DNA of 64,000 bases from Cohaesibacter haloalkalitolerans (GCF_003574655.1 NZ_QNUM01000005.1:1-64000), one strand, 5' to 3'. Positions 42,153 through 50,678 are shown, counted from the stretch's first letter. Made by a program: numbers and translations. The notes: generated by a model from the letters alone, not told the origin.

Positions 42153-42755
42153 ATGGCTGATGAAGTCGTGGAAACGGCCGTCGTCAAGGTCGAAGCGGAT
42201 ATGAAGTCCTTCACCAAGGACATGGCGGCGGCTCAGAAACAGGCCGACAGGCTCGGCGACAAGGTGGCAGATGCATTTGAAGATGCCATTGTTCGAGGTA
42301 AGAGCCTTGAGGATGTTTTCAGCGGCTTGGCTCAGGACCTGAGCAAAAGCGCGCTCAGCGCTGGATTGGAGCCGCTCAGGCAACTCCTGTCCGGTTCAGT
42401 CTCAAGCCTAGCTTCGGGGCTCTTCTCTTCGCTTACCTCCTCCAGTAGTGGCGGGCTCGCCTCGTTTCTTGGCGGGCTGACACCTTTTGCCAAAGGCGGT
42501 GTGGTTTCGACGCCTTCGCTCTTTCCGACAGGCTCAGGCACCGGCCTCATGGGCGAGGCGGGGGCAGAGGCTATCATGCCGCTTCAGCGTGGCGCCGACG
42601 GCAGGCTCGGCGTCGCCATGCCGGGCGGCGGAGGGCAGGCGGTCAACATCGTCATGAATATCAGCACCCCCGATGCCAGCTCGTTTTCAAAGTCGGAAAA
42701 CCAGATTGCAACCCGACTGGCACGGGTGGTTGGCCGCGGGCGCCGCGGCCTTTGA
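42153..42755 (+). CDS. GTA g11, tail tape measure protein (short)
   Basis: A 200-residue protein with an N-terminal helical part (VETAVVKVEADMKSFTKDMA, IVRGKSLEDVFSGLAQDLSK) and a glycine-rich middle, then the lambda-type tape measure end PFAKGGVV, FPTGSGTGLMGEAGAEAIMPL. The small size agrees with the very short tail of RcGTA-type particles. The ATG at 42153 follows AGGGAA; ATG 42129 has no site. It is preceded closely by g10.1, which is the normal order. Confidence 0.9.
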   Translation: MADEVVETAVVKVEADMKSFTKDMAAAQKQADRLGDKVADAFEDAIVRGKSLEDVFSGLAQDLSKSALSAGLEPLRQLLSGSVSSLASGLFSSLTSSSSGGLASFLGGLTPFAKGGVVSTPSLFPTGSGTGLMGEAGAEAIMPLQRGADGRLGVAMPGGGGQAVNIVMNISTPDASSFSKSENQIATRLARVVGRGRRGL

Positions 42756-42881
42756 AGCTGAGCGACATGGCCCCTCGGCTCCCGAGGCGTTCAACTCTTA
42801 ATAATGTGACACACAGAGGCATATGGGTCTGTTTTCTATCTAAGGAAAACGAACCCTTTTTTTGCCTATCGGGACAAGTCA

Positions 42882-43508
42882 ATGACTGGATTTCATGAAA
42901 TATGCTTCCCGCTTGATGTCGGGTTCGGTGCGTCCGGTGGACCGGAGCGGCGAACGGACGTGGTGACCCTTGCATCCGGCTTTGAGGAACGAAACGCCCG
43001 CTGGGCCGATTCACGACGGAGCTATGATGCCGGGCTTGGTGTGCGCTCCTTTGCCGATTTGCAAACGGTTATCGCTTTTTTCGAGGAGCGGCGCGGGCGG
43101 CTCTATGGTTTTCGTTTCCGCGATCCCTTCGACCATGCCTCCTGTGCTGTCGGCAAGGTACTGCAGCCAACCGATCAGGTCATCGGCAGCGGTGATGGGG
43201 AACAGACCGGCTTTCAGCTGTCAAAGACCTATGGTGCGCTCCACGCTCCCTATCAGAGGAAAATTGGTAAGCCGGTTGTTGGTACGGTAAGGGTCGCACT
43301 CGACGGGGTTGAAACAACCGCCTTTTCGCTCGATCCGGAGACCGGGCTTGTCACCTTCGATGAAGCGCCTCTCGCAGGGGTGATGATGACTGCTGGCTTC
43401 AAATTCGATGTGCCGGTTCGCTTTGACATCGATAAACTCGAGTTCTCCCTCAGTGCTTTTGAAGCTGGCGACATTCCAACCATCCCACTGGTGGAGATCA
43501 AGCTGTGA
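42882..43508 (+). CDS. GTA g12, DUF2460 distal tail protein
   Basis: A 208-residue protein: FPLDVGFGASGGPERRTDVV, then LASGFEERNARWADSRRSYDAG, then the FFEERRGRLYGFRFRDPFDH segment, all hallmarks of TIGR02217/DUF2460. It forms the distal tail ring at the tail tip. Its TGA overlaps the GTG of g13 (GTGA). A 126-bp gap separates it from the tape measure gene. Confidence 0.95.
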   Translation: MTGFHEICFPLDVGFGASGGPERRTDVVTLASGFEERNARWADSRRSYDAGLGVRSFADLQTVIAFFEERRGRLYGFRFRDPFDHASCAVGKVLQPTDQVIGSGDGEQTGFQLSKTYGALHAPYQRKIGKPVVGTVRVALDGVETTAFSLDPETGLVTFDEAPLAGVMMTAGFKFDVPVRFDIDKLEFSLSAFEAGDIPTIPLVEIKL

Positions 43509-44398
43509 AGACTCTTTCCAATGCATTGGCCGCCCATCTTGCGAGCGGTGTAACGACGCTTGCCACATGTTGGATCCTCAAGCGCTCTGATGGCTTCGCT
43601 CTTGGATTTACCGATCACGACAGACCAATAGAGCTGCAAGGCATTTCTTGTGAACCCGATGCTGGCTTCACTGGTTCTGAAATTCGTCAGAGTGATGGAT
43701 TTGCCAGCGACGATCAGGAAATTGCCGGTGCGCTTTCTTCTGATCGCATCACCGAGGCGGATCTCATGAGCGGACGCTATGATGCGGCGACAATCGAGAC
43801 CTGGCGCGTGAACTGGCAGGACCCGGAGCAGGCCGTATTGCTGCGCAGCGGCTATCTGGGCGAGATCAAGCGGGACAGCCAGAATTTTCAGGCTGAGATC
43901 CGCTCCCTCTCTATCGACATGGAACAGGACAAGGGGCGTGTCTATCAGTATCGTTGCGACGCCAATGTGGGGGATACGCGCTGCAGCCTTGATCTAGACG
44001 CCCTGGGGCTGAGTTTCGAAGGCGAGGTAACCGCAATCTCATCCCAAACCTGGCTTGAGCTGATACTCGATAGCCAGCCTGAAGCCGGGCGGCTTGCCAT
44101 GGGGCAACTGCTGCTCCAATCCGGTGCTGCAAAGGGTATGACGTTTGACATTCTTTCCCATCAACAATCAGGTCAAGCGGATTTGGTGGAACTCTGGCTG
44201 CCAGTTCATTCCGGCATCAAGGTAGGCGATCGCGTGAAGGTTTCCGTCGGGTGTGACAAGAGCTTTTCGACCTGCAGGACCGTGTTTGCCAATCAGCTCA
44301 ATTTTCGCGGTTTCCCCCACATGCCCGGGAACGATTTCATCCTGACCTATCCAGAGCTTTCCCAGCAAAGTGACGGCTCTGCGCTTTTCGAGGACTAA
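43505..44398 (+). CDS. GTA g13, DUF2163 hub protein
   Basis: A 297-residue baseplate hub protein of the TIGR02218/DUF2163 family: TTLATCWILKRSDGFALGFTDHD, then the cysteine-containing YQYRCDANVGDTRCSLDLDALG, and the C-terminal CDKSFSTCRTVFANQLNFRGFPHMPGND, each described in part. In RcGTA the homologue binds an iron-sulfur cluster through such cysteines; the four Cys are present here. It starts with GTG overlapping g12. Confidence 0.94.
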   Translation: MKTLSNALAAHLASGVTTLATCWILKRSDGFALGFTDHDRPIELQGISCEPDAGFTGSEIRQSDGFASDDQEIAGALSSDRITEADLMSGRYDAATIETWRVNWQDPEQAVLLRSGYLGEIKRDSQNFQAEIRSLSIDMEQDKGRVYQYRCDANVGDTRCSLDLDALGLSFEGEVTAISSQTWLELILDSQPEAGRLAMGQLLLQSGAAKGMTFDILSHQQSGQADLVELWLPVHSGIKVGDRVKVSVGCDKSFSTCRTVFANQLNFRGFPHMPGNDFILTYPELSQQSDGSALFED

Positions 44399-44401
44399 CC
44401 C

Positions 44402-44881
44402 ATGACTGACGCAGAAAGAATATCTGTGAGTGCGGCGATGATCCTTGAAGAGGCCATGAGTTGGATCGGTACTCCTTACAAGCATCAGGCCTGTTGCAAA
44501 GGGGCCGGTTGTGATTGTCTTGGCCTGATCCGGGGTGTCTATGGCGCCTTCTGGCCGACCCCCGAAACACCGCCGGCCTATAATCCGGACTGGGCTGACG
44601 CTGACAGCGAAGAAACGCTGGCCAATGCAGCAGGACGGTATTTGCTGCCGGTTGATGCCGAGGCGTGGCAGCCAGCCCATATTTTGTTGTTTCGCTATCG
44701 AAAAGGGTTTCCCGCCAAACATGCCGGCATTCTGGTCGACGATAGCCGGTTTATTCATGCGCAGGCTGGGGCGTGCGTCAGTCTGGTGTCCTTCTCACCC
44801 TGGTGGCAGCGTCATCTGTGCGGTGTCTATGCCTTTCCATCCTTCCGGCAGAGTGATGAGACCGGGAAAGGAGCATCATGA
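44402..44881 (+). CDS. GTA g14, NlpC/P60 cell-wall peptidase
   Basis: A 159-residue peptidase with catalytic Cys39 in CDCLGLIRGVYG and His107 in FPAKHAGILVDD, the TIGR02219 phage peptidase pattern. It is thought to open the recipient peptidoglycan during DNA entry. It starts three bases after g13 and overlaps g15 by four bases (ATGA). Its catalytic residues are intact. Confidence 0.94.
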   Translation: MTDAERISVSAAMILEEAMSWIGTPYKHQACCKGAGCDCLGLIRGVYGAFWPTPETPPAYNPDWADADSEETLANAAGRYLLPVDAEAWQPAHILLFRYRKGFPAKHAGILVDDSRFIHAQAGACVSLVSFSPWWQRHLCGVYAFPSFRQSDETGKGAS

Positions 44882-47800
44882 CCACTCTTGTTTTGAAAAC
44901 GGCAGGCAGCGTTGTCGGCGGTGCCCTGTTCGGACCGCTGGGTGCTGCAATCGGTGGCGCACTTGGTGCTGTCGGTGGCGCTTATGTCGATCAGAAGCTT
45001 TTTGGCTCCTCGCGTTCGGTGGTTGGCACCAGCCTTTCCGACCTGACGGTGCAGACATCGACGGAAGGAGCGTTTATTCCACGCCTTTATGGCCGGGCCC
45101 GTTTGACCGGGCAGATTATATGGGCGACCAACCTTGTTGAGGAAGTCACCTCGCGAAAAAGACAGACCGGCGCTTCAAAAGGCGGCATGGGGTCTACGAC
45201 CACCGAGACCACCTATAGCTATTCAGCCAATTTCGCCGTTGGTCTGTGTGAAGGCGAGATCGCCTATATCGGCCGTATCTGGGCCAATGGCACGGTTCTT
45301 GATCTCGATGATATCACCTATAGGGTGTATCGGGGAACGGACGATCAGCTTCCCGACAGTCTGATCGAGGCCAAGCAGGGCGCGGGCAAGGCTCCTGCGT
45401 ATAGAGGACTTGCCTATGTGGTGTTTGAGGAATTGCCACTGGAAGACTTCGGTAACCGGATTCCGCAGCTGTCCTTTGAGGTCGTGCGACCAATCGGAGC
45501 GCTGGAGACGCAAGTGAGATCGGTCGTGATGATCCCCGGTGCGACCGAGTTTGGCTACGATACTACCGAGGTATCCCGCAAGGATGCCGAGGGCGAGTGG
45601 AGTTCGGAAAACCGGCACTCCTATGAACCCGGAACCGATTTTGAGGTATCGCTTGATCACCTGATTGCTCTCTGCCCGAACCTCGTCCGCGTCGCCCTTG
45701 TGGTTTCCTGGTTCGGTTCCGATCTTCGAGCCGGTGAGTGCGCGATCCAGCCTAAAGTTGACGATTCCACAAAGGTGACAGACACAAGCCAGTGGTCGGT
45801 GGCTGGTTTGGCCCGATCCGAGGTTGATCGGGTCAGCCTTACCGATGGACGCCCTGCCTATGGCGGCACGCCGTCAGACGAGTCTGTCCTGCATGCGATT
45901 GCCGCCATCAGGGAACGTGGATTGGAGGTGACCCTCTATCCATTCATCATGATGGATATTCCTGCGGGCAATGGCCTTCCCGATCCTTATGGAGCCGGAG
46001 AGCAGGCAGCGTTCCCGTGGCGGGGGCGGATCACATGCTATCCCGGCCCTGATCAGGACGGGTCGGTTGACAACAGCGTGGTGGCCACAGAACAAGTTAC
46101 TCACTTCTACGATCTGCAGGAATGGAACTATCGCCGCTTTGTCATGCATTACGCCCAATTGGTCAATGATGCCGGTGGGGTGGAGGGATTTCTGATCGGT
46201 TCGGAGCTGAGAGGGCTGACACAACTGCGAGACGCGGAAGAGGGATATCCCTTCGTTGCTCGGCTCAAGGAGCTTGCCTCTGACGTCCGCAATGTACTCG
46301 GTGCGAGCACCAAACTCACCTATGCTGCAGACTGGAGCGAGTATTTTGGTCACCATCCGCAGGATGGCAGCGGAGCCGTGCGGTTTCATCTCGATCCATT
46401 GTGGGCTGACGACAACATTGATGCGGTTGGCATCGATAATTACATGCCCCTGTCTGATTGGCGGGTTGGGGACGCCCACCTTGACGCCTCAGTCTCTGAT
46501 ACGGGGCTCGAAACAGCCTACTTGCAGGGCAATGTCGCCGGAGGCGAGGGGTTTGATTGGTACTATGGCAGCCATGCCGACCGGGAGAAGCAGATCAGAA
46601 CGCCGATCACGGACGGAGCCGCAGGCAAGGACTGGGTCTTTCGCTACAAGGATCTGGCAAGCTGGTGGTCCAACCCGCATTTTGATCGGCCAGACGGTGC
46701 TGAAAGCACATTTGCAACGTCTTGGGTGCCATGTTCCAAACCGATCTGGTTTACCGAACTTGGATGCCCTGCCGTCCATATGGGCCCCAATCAGCCGAAT
46801 GTCTTTCCGGATGCAAAGTCTTCGGAAAGTGCCTTGCCGTATTTTTCATCCGGCGCACGCAGTGATGCGGCGCAGCGCTCCATGCTGACAGCCAGTCTTG
46901 ATTATTGGCAGGCGGATAGCGCAAACAAAAACCCCGTGTCCGCTCTTTATGGAGGCTCCATGGTGGATGCGGACCAGATGTATCTTTGGGCATGGGACGC
47001 GCGGCCATTTCCTGCATTTCCTCTGAGCCGGGCGACCTGGGCAGACGGAGATGCCTGGCACACCGGCCATTGGCTCAACGGTCGACTGGGCAATGCGCCA
47101 CTGCAGGATATCATCAAGACGGTGATGGAAGACTACGGTCTTGGTGCTTCTGATCTGAACGCCATCACCTCCGTCGTCGACGGATTTGTCATTGAGCGAC
47201 GCATGTCCTTGCGGTCTGCACTTGAAAGTCTCTGCGATGCCTTCAACATATCTTTCATCACAAGTGGTGACAGGCTTCGCTTTGAAAAGCGGGATAGGCG
47301 TATTTCTGCAGTTATCGACGAAAGCTTGCTTGTCGACGTGGAAGAGGCCCCTCTTGTCAGCAAGCAGATCGACCCATGGGAAAATGAGTCCAGCAGTGTC
47401 ACACTTTCCTTCAATGAGCTGTTTCAGGACTACCGGCAATCGGTGGCCCGCTATGATCAGCCAAGCGCCCGGACGAAGCTGGAAAGCGCACAATCCCTCG
47501 CTGTCATTTCCACGGAGCCCGTCATGGTCGATGCGGCGAGAAACTGGCTCAGGCAAAGCAATTACGAGCGCCATACAGCCAGTTTCAAGCTTCCCATGTC
47601 TAAGCTGGAGCTGGAAGCTGGCGATCTTGTTTCCATAGAATCGGAAGGTTATCAGCAAGTCTATCGGATTGACGATATCGAGGATGGAGACGCTCGGGAA
47701 ATCTCGGCCAGTCTGACCGCCCCTCGCAATGCGGTTCCCTATGCCCAGACTATCCGCGCAACGTCGCATTCGATGCCTTCTGTCGTTCTGCCTGTCTGCG

Positions 47801-48756
47801 TGGTCCTTGATCTGCCATTGTTGCCCGGCAAGACCGGGTATTCTCATGCGCCGTATCTGGCGAGTTATTGCTCACCTTGGCCGGGCGGGCTGGGGCTTTA
47901 TGAGGGCAGCAGTAATATTGGCTTCTCCTATCGGCAAACACTGAGGGTGTCGGCAGTCATTGGCACATTGCAAACTGAACTGACGGGGCGGGAGTGCTTC
48001 AGTTGGGATCATGCGAGCGTCGTTGATGTCAAACTTTCGGGCGGCGATCTGGCTTCCGTCGATCAATCCAGCCTGTTTGCAGGAACAAATGCAGCAGCAA
48101 TCGAATCCAGTGAAGGGACTTGGGAAATCCTGCAGTTTGCCGATGCTGAATTGATAGGCCCCTCTCTGTGGCGGCTGAAAACCTTGCTACGGGGGCAACT
48201 GGGAACTGAAGCGGCCGCACTGGAGGGGGCAGGGGCAGGTGCTCGTTTCGTTCTTTTGGACGAAGCCATTGTGCCGCTTGAAATCGATAGCGCTCAATTG
48301 GCAAAGACACTGCCTTTCAGGATTGTTCCCACCGGTGGAGCCTTGTCGGATCCTAGAAATATCGATCTTGATATAGGAATTGTCGGGCGGGGATTGGTGA
48401 CGTTGTCTCCAGTGCACTTGCGTGTCTCGCGTTCAGAAGCAGACGGAACCCTGACCTTTGGCTGGACACGGCGGGATCGCCTTGAGGCGGACAGTTGGGT
48501 CGACAGCGCCATTCCGCTGAGCGAAGAGCTTGAAGCCTACAGCGTATCTGTCCGCCACCCCGATACCGGGGAAATCCTGAGAACCACCGAACTCAATACC
48601 CCGGTTTGGCAATATTCGGCCGGCGCACAGTTTGAGGACGGGGTGGAAGGTCTCACTGAGATTGTCGTCGATATCGCTCAGATCAGCCGCCGAACGGGGG
48701 CTGGAGATCGTCTCCTGAGGCGCGTTAATCCCTCGACGCTTTCCATCGGGGATTGA
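44878..48756 (+). CDS. GTA g15, host specificity/tail fibre hub protein (megatron)
   Basis: A 1292-residue tail-tip protein. The N-terminal GGALFGPLGAAIGGALGAVGG glycine-rich stretch leads into a hub region (FIPRLYGRARLTGQIIWATN). The middle carries the GTA TIM-barrel-like domain (about residues 420-760, with NYMPLSDWR and IWFTELGCPAVHMGPNQPN). The phage-tail_3 domain follows, and the C-terminal third is the receptor-facing part. Length and domain order equal RcGTA g15. A terminator lies 18 bp after the stop. Confidence 0.95.
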   Translation: MTTLVLKTAGSVVGGALFGPLGAAIGGALGAVGGAYVDQKLFGSSRSVVGTSLSDLTVQTSTEGAFIPRLYGRARLTGQIIWATNLVEEVTSRKRQTGASKGGMGSTTTETTYSYSANFAVGLCEGEIAYIGRIWANGTVLDLDDITYRVYRGTDDQLPDSLIEAKQGAGKAPAYRGLAYVVFEELPLEDFGNRIPQLSFEVVRPIGALETQVRSVVMIPGATEFGYDTTEVSRKDAEGEWSSENRHSYEPGTDFEVSLDHLIALCPNLVRVALVVSWFGSDLRAGECAIQPKVDDSTKVTDTSQWSVAGLARSEVDRVSLTDGRPAYGGTPSDESVLHAIAAIRERGLEVTLYPFIMMDIPAGNGLPDPYGAGEQAAFPWRGRITCYPGPDQDGSVDNSVVATEQVTHFYDLQEWNYRRFVMHYAQLVNDAGGVEGFLIGSELRGLTQLRDAEEGYPFVARLKELASDVRNVLGASTKLTYAADWSEYFGHHPQDGSGAVRFHLDPLWADDNIDAVGIDNYMPLSDWRVGDAHLDASVSDTGLETAYLQGNVAGGEGFDWYYGSHADREKQIRTPITDGAAGKDWVFRYKDLASWWSNPHFDRPDGAESTFATSWVPCSKPIWFTELGCPAVHMGPNQPNVFPDAKSSESALPYFSSGARSDAAQRSMLTASLDYWQADSANKNPVSALYGGSMVDADQMYLWAWDARPFPAFPLSRATWADGDAWHTGHWLNGRLGNAPLQDIIKTVMEDYGLGASDLNAITSVVDGFVIERRMSLRSALESLCDAFNISFITSGDRLRFEKRDRRISAVIDESLLVDVEEAPLVSKQIDPWENESSSVTLSFNELFQDYRQSVARYDQPSARTKLESAQSLAVISTEPVMVDAARNWLRQSNYERHTASFKLPMSKLELEAGDLVSIESEGYQQVYRIDDIEDGDAREISASLTAPRNAVPYAQTIRATSHSMPSVVLPVCVVLDLPLLPGKTGYSHAPYLASYCSPWPGGLGLYEGSSNIGFSYRQTLRVSAVIGTLQTELTGRECFSWDHASVVDVKLSGGDLASVDQSSLFAGTNAAAIESSEGTWEILQFADAELIGPSLWRLKTLLRGQLGTEAAALEGAGAGARFVLLDEAIVPLEIDSAQLAKTLPFRIVPTGGALSDPRNIDLDIGIVGRGLVTLSPVHLRVSRSEADGTLTFGWTRRDRLEADSWVDSAIPLSEELEAYSVSVRHPDTGEILRTTELNTPVWQYSAGAQFEDGVEGLTEIVVDIAQISRRTGAGDRLLRRVNPSTLSIGD

Positions 48757-48773
48757 GCCTGATGTCAACTTTT

Positions 48774-48799
48774 GCGTCCGGCTAACCGGGCGCGTTTTT
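48774..48799 (+). terminator. Intrinsic terminator after GTA g15
   Basis: GCGTCCGG (48774-48781) pairs with CCGGGCGC (48786-48793) through one G-U pair and a CTAA loop, followed by GTTTTT. It separates the structural genes from the holin-like gene, whose ribosome site starts about 10 bp later. Confidence 0.78.
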
Positions 48800-48823
48800 C
48801 CTCTCAACTAACAGGAGTTTTGC

Positions 48824-49033
48824 ATGAGTGACATGAACCAATCATCCAAGCCAGCCTGGGAATCCAAAATCAACTGGACCCAGATTGTTTCGGTGGCCGC
48901 AATGGGGCTGACTATGTTCGGGGTAGATCTGGATCCCGATGTTCAGCAGCGTTTGGCAATGACCATCTCCAGCCTGGCAGCTGCAGCCACGATCATCTGG
49001 CGCACTTGGTACACGACCAAGAATCTGCTCTAG
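48824..49033 (+). CDS. Holin-like small membrane protein
   Basis: A 69-residue protein with two predicted membrane helices, IVSVAAMGLTMFGVDL (about residues 21-36) and LAMTISSLAAAATIIWRTWY (about 44-63), and a short charged N-terminus. Size, topology and position next to phage genes fit a class II-type holin. The ATG follows ACAGGAG. I did not identify a named family, so the call rests on structure and context. Confidence 0.6.
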   Translation: MSDMNQSSKPAWESKINWTQIVSVAAMGLTMFGVDLDPDVQQRLAMTISSLAAAATIIWRTWYTTKNLL

Positions 49034-49038
49034 CCAGT

Positions 49039-49335
49039 ATGGTGGCAGTTGTCTTGAAGATTTTGACTCTTCTGGTGAGGCTGGCTCCGCTGCTGGCTTC
49101 ACTGTTCACGCGGCACAATGCATCAGAGCAACCGACAAAACGGGCACCCGTTGCTGGCAAAAATAATTCCTGGAAAGCAGATGCAGACAAGCTGCTGGAA
49201 CAATTGATGAATGCCAAATGGGGGGCATCTGAAAGGCCGGTGGAAAATGATCCCGTTGAAAAGGAATTGGCTGATAGTCATCGTGACGATGGCCCTGACC
49301 GGTTGCGCAGCTCAGATGGGTTCAGGAGAGGGTGA
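49039..49335 (+). CDS. Small membrane protein, possible spanin-like partner
   Basis: A 98-residue frame beginning five bases after the holin-like stop. An N-terminal hydrophobic helix (VAVVLKILTLLVRLAPLLASLF) is followed by a charged, helical region (ADADKLLEQLMNAKWG). This N-in anchor plus helix layout, and the overlap with a downstream lipoprotein frame, recall an inner-membrane spanin (Rz) overlapping Rz1. No ribosome site is seen, so coupling to the upstream gene would be needed. The family is not recognised. Confidence 0.45.
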   Translation: MVAVVLKILTLLVRLAPLLASLFTRHNASEQPTKRAPVAGKNNSWKADADKLLEQLMNAKWGASERPVENDPVEKELADSHRDDGPDRLRSSDGFRRG

Positions 49336-49498
49336 AGCCACAACAACAGACAGTCCCTCCATTGGCAATCAAATGGCTGGCAAACTGGCGGCTTGCCTTC
49401 TCTTTGATCCTATCTCGTGGTCTGCCAAAGACACCGATCAAACCATTTTTGAAATCAAGCGACACAATCAGAAAATCGTGCGCTACTGTGATAAGTAG
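49247..49498 (+). CDS. Small lipoprotein, Rz1/o-spanin-like
   Basis: An 83-residue protein starting at ATG 49247 after GGTGGA. A signal peptide ends in the lipobox ALTGC with Cys20. The mature end, LLFDPISWSAKDTDQTIFEI and KRHNQKIVRYC, has the W-S-x-x-D-T-D-x-T-x-x-x-I-x-x-H-N pattern of small lipoproteins in phage lysis regions. It overlaps the previous frame by 89 bases in a different phase, as Rz1 does with Rz. It is probably an outer-membrane lysis lipoprotein, by inference. Confidence 0.6.
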   Translation: MIPLKRNWLIVIVTMALTGCAAQMGSGEGEATTTDSPSIGNQMAGKLAACLLFDPISWSAKDTDQTIFEIKRHNQKIVRYCDK

Positions 49499-49553
49499 TG
49501 AGATCTTAACGATACTTTCAGTCAGCCCCGCTCCTTTTGATGTCTCGAATTAC

Positions 49554-49570
49554 GTTCAGCTTCGGTTCAG
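49554..49570 (+). promoter_or_regulatory. Candidate FeuP (PhoP-like) direct repeat
   Basis: GTTCAG-CTTCG-GTTCAG: two identical hexamers separated by five bases (11-bp period), the layout of PhoP/OmpR-type binding sites. It lies 24 bp before the feuN-like start, with an ATAAAT -10-like hexamer at 49581-49586. Autoregulation of the feu operon is inferred. Confidence 0.5.
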
Positions 49571-49593
49571 CGACCTGACGATAAATTGCCTTC

Positions 49594-49920
49594 ATGCAAA
49601 AATGGATCAACATCTGTGCTCTCCGGGTATTGGCACTGCTGATTGTCTCCCTTCTCGTTCCAAGCCAACCTGCCACAGCGGCAGAATGTCTTGGTGGCGG
49701 AGCAGTTAGGCAGGCGATATCCGACGGTCGGGCGAAAAGTCTGGTTGCGATCACGCAAGCGGCCAATGCGGTCGTGCGCGGTGATGTGATCAAGGCGAAT
49801 CTTTGCTCGGACGGTGGGCGTTTGGTTTATGAGTTGGTTATTTTATCCCGGCAGGGCAATGTGTCTCGCCTCGAGCTGGATGCCAGATCGGGCAGCGTCA
49901 TTTCCGTAAACGGCAAGTGA
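49594..49920 (+). CDS. feuN: FeuN-like small periplasmic protein
   Basis: A 108-residue protein with a Sec signal peptide (WINICALRVLALLIVSLLV ... ATA-A, cleavage near residue 29) and a PepSY-like mature part ending VYELVILSRQGNVSRLELDA plus RSGSVISVNGK. In Sinorhizobium the small secreted FeuN, encoded just upstream of feuPQ, restrains the sensor FeuQ; position and type agree here, though this protein is somewhat long. The ATG has no Shine-Dalgarno sequence, and the -10-like hexamer ends only seven bases before it, so a leaderless message is possible. Confidence 0.65.
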   Translation: MQKWINICALRVLALLIVSLLVPSQPATAAECLGGGAVRQAISDGRAKSLVAITQAANAVVRGDVIKANLCSDGGRLVYELVILSRQGNVSRLELDARSGSVISVNGK

Positions 49921-50006
49921 TTGGGGTGATCGTCAGGTGGAGTCAGATCAATTGCCGTCAGACATCTGATTGAAGAACTGCGAATTGGGAAAAGAGAGGG
50001 TAGCGA

Positions 50007-50678
50007 ATGCGCATTCTGGTCATTGAAGATGAAGTCGAGTTGAACCGCCAGCTCAAGGAAGAAATGGAAGAGAATGGCTATGTCGTTGATTGCGCATTCG
50101 ACGGCGAAGAAGGGCATTTCCTTGGAGATACCGAACCCTACGATGCTGTCATTCTGGACATCGGCCTGCCAAAGATGGATGGCATCAGCGTTTTGGAGGC
50201 ATGGCGGCGGGACGGGCGGACGATGCCGGTTCTAATCCTTACGGCTCGTGATCGCTGGAGCGACAAGGTGCAGGGCATTGATGCCGGCGCCGACGACTAT
50301 GTTGCCAAGCCCTTTCATATGGAAGAGGTCGTCGCCCGGCTAAGGGCCCTTGTCCGTCGCTCTGCCGGTCTGGCCTCAAACGAGATAACCTGCGGTCCCA
50401 TCCGGCTTGACGCAAGGTCAGGGCGGGTTACGGTGGACGGGATGACCATCAAATTGACATCGCACGAGTTTAGGCTGCTTTCCTATCTGATGCACCATCA
50501 GGGAAAGATCATCTCGCGCACGGAGCTCGTGGAACATCTTTATGATCAGGACTTTGATCGCGATTCCAATACGATCGAAGTCTTTATCGGGCGTTTGCGC
50601 AAGAAACTGGGAATTGATGTCATCCAGACGGTGAGAGGATTGGGTTACAACATGGTTGCACCAGAAGCGACGAAGTAA
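50007..50678 (+). CDS. feuP: Response regulator FeuP (OmpR/PhoP family)
   Basis: A 223-residue regulator with receiver domain (phospho-acceptor Asp51 in DAVILDIGLPKMDG, Lys in DDYVAKPFH) and a C-terminal winged helix (LTSHEFRLLSYLMHH, DSNTIEVFIGRLRKKLG, TVRGLGYNM). The sequence is very close to rhizobial FeuP, which controls cyclic glucan export (ndvA) and envelope adaptation. Its stop overlaps the kinase gene start by one base, so the pair is co-translated. Confidence 0.93.
   Translation: MRILVIEDEVELNRQLKEEMEENGYVVDCAFDGEEGHFLGDTEPYDAVILDIGLPKMDGISVLEAWRRDGRTMPVLILTARDRWSDKVQGIDAGADDYVAKPFHMEEVVARLRALVRRSAGLASNEITCGPIRLDARSGRVTVDGMTIKLTSHEFRLLSYLMHHQGKIISRTELVEHLYDQDFDRDSNTIEVFIGRLRKKLGIDVIQTVRGLGYNMVAPEATK

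Larger units (their letters stand above)
33712..49498 (+). mobile_element. RcGTA-type gene transfer agent cluster with a candidate lysis set
   Basis: The order small terminase, large terminase, portal, small g3.5 protein, prohead protease, capsid, connector, adaptor, tail terminator, major tail protein, two tail chaperones, tape measure, three baseplate/hub proteins and a large host-specificity protein is that of the Rhodobacter capsulatus GTA cluster. No integrase, repressor, replication gene or att-like repeat is present. All frames are open and full-length. The last three small genes (48824-49498) look like phage lysis functions and may or may not belong to the unit. RcGTA-like clusters are considered vertically inherited, domesticated phage genes that package random host DNA. 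Confidence 0.9.

Noticed and set aside
33712-48756. Ordinary integrated prophage
   Set aside because: No integrase, excisionase, repressor, replication or att-like direct repeats flank the genes, and the gene order and short tape measure are those of an RcGTA-type cluster.
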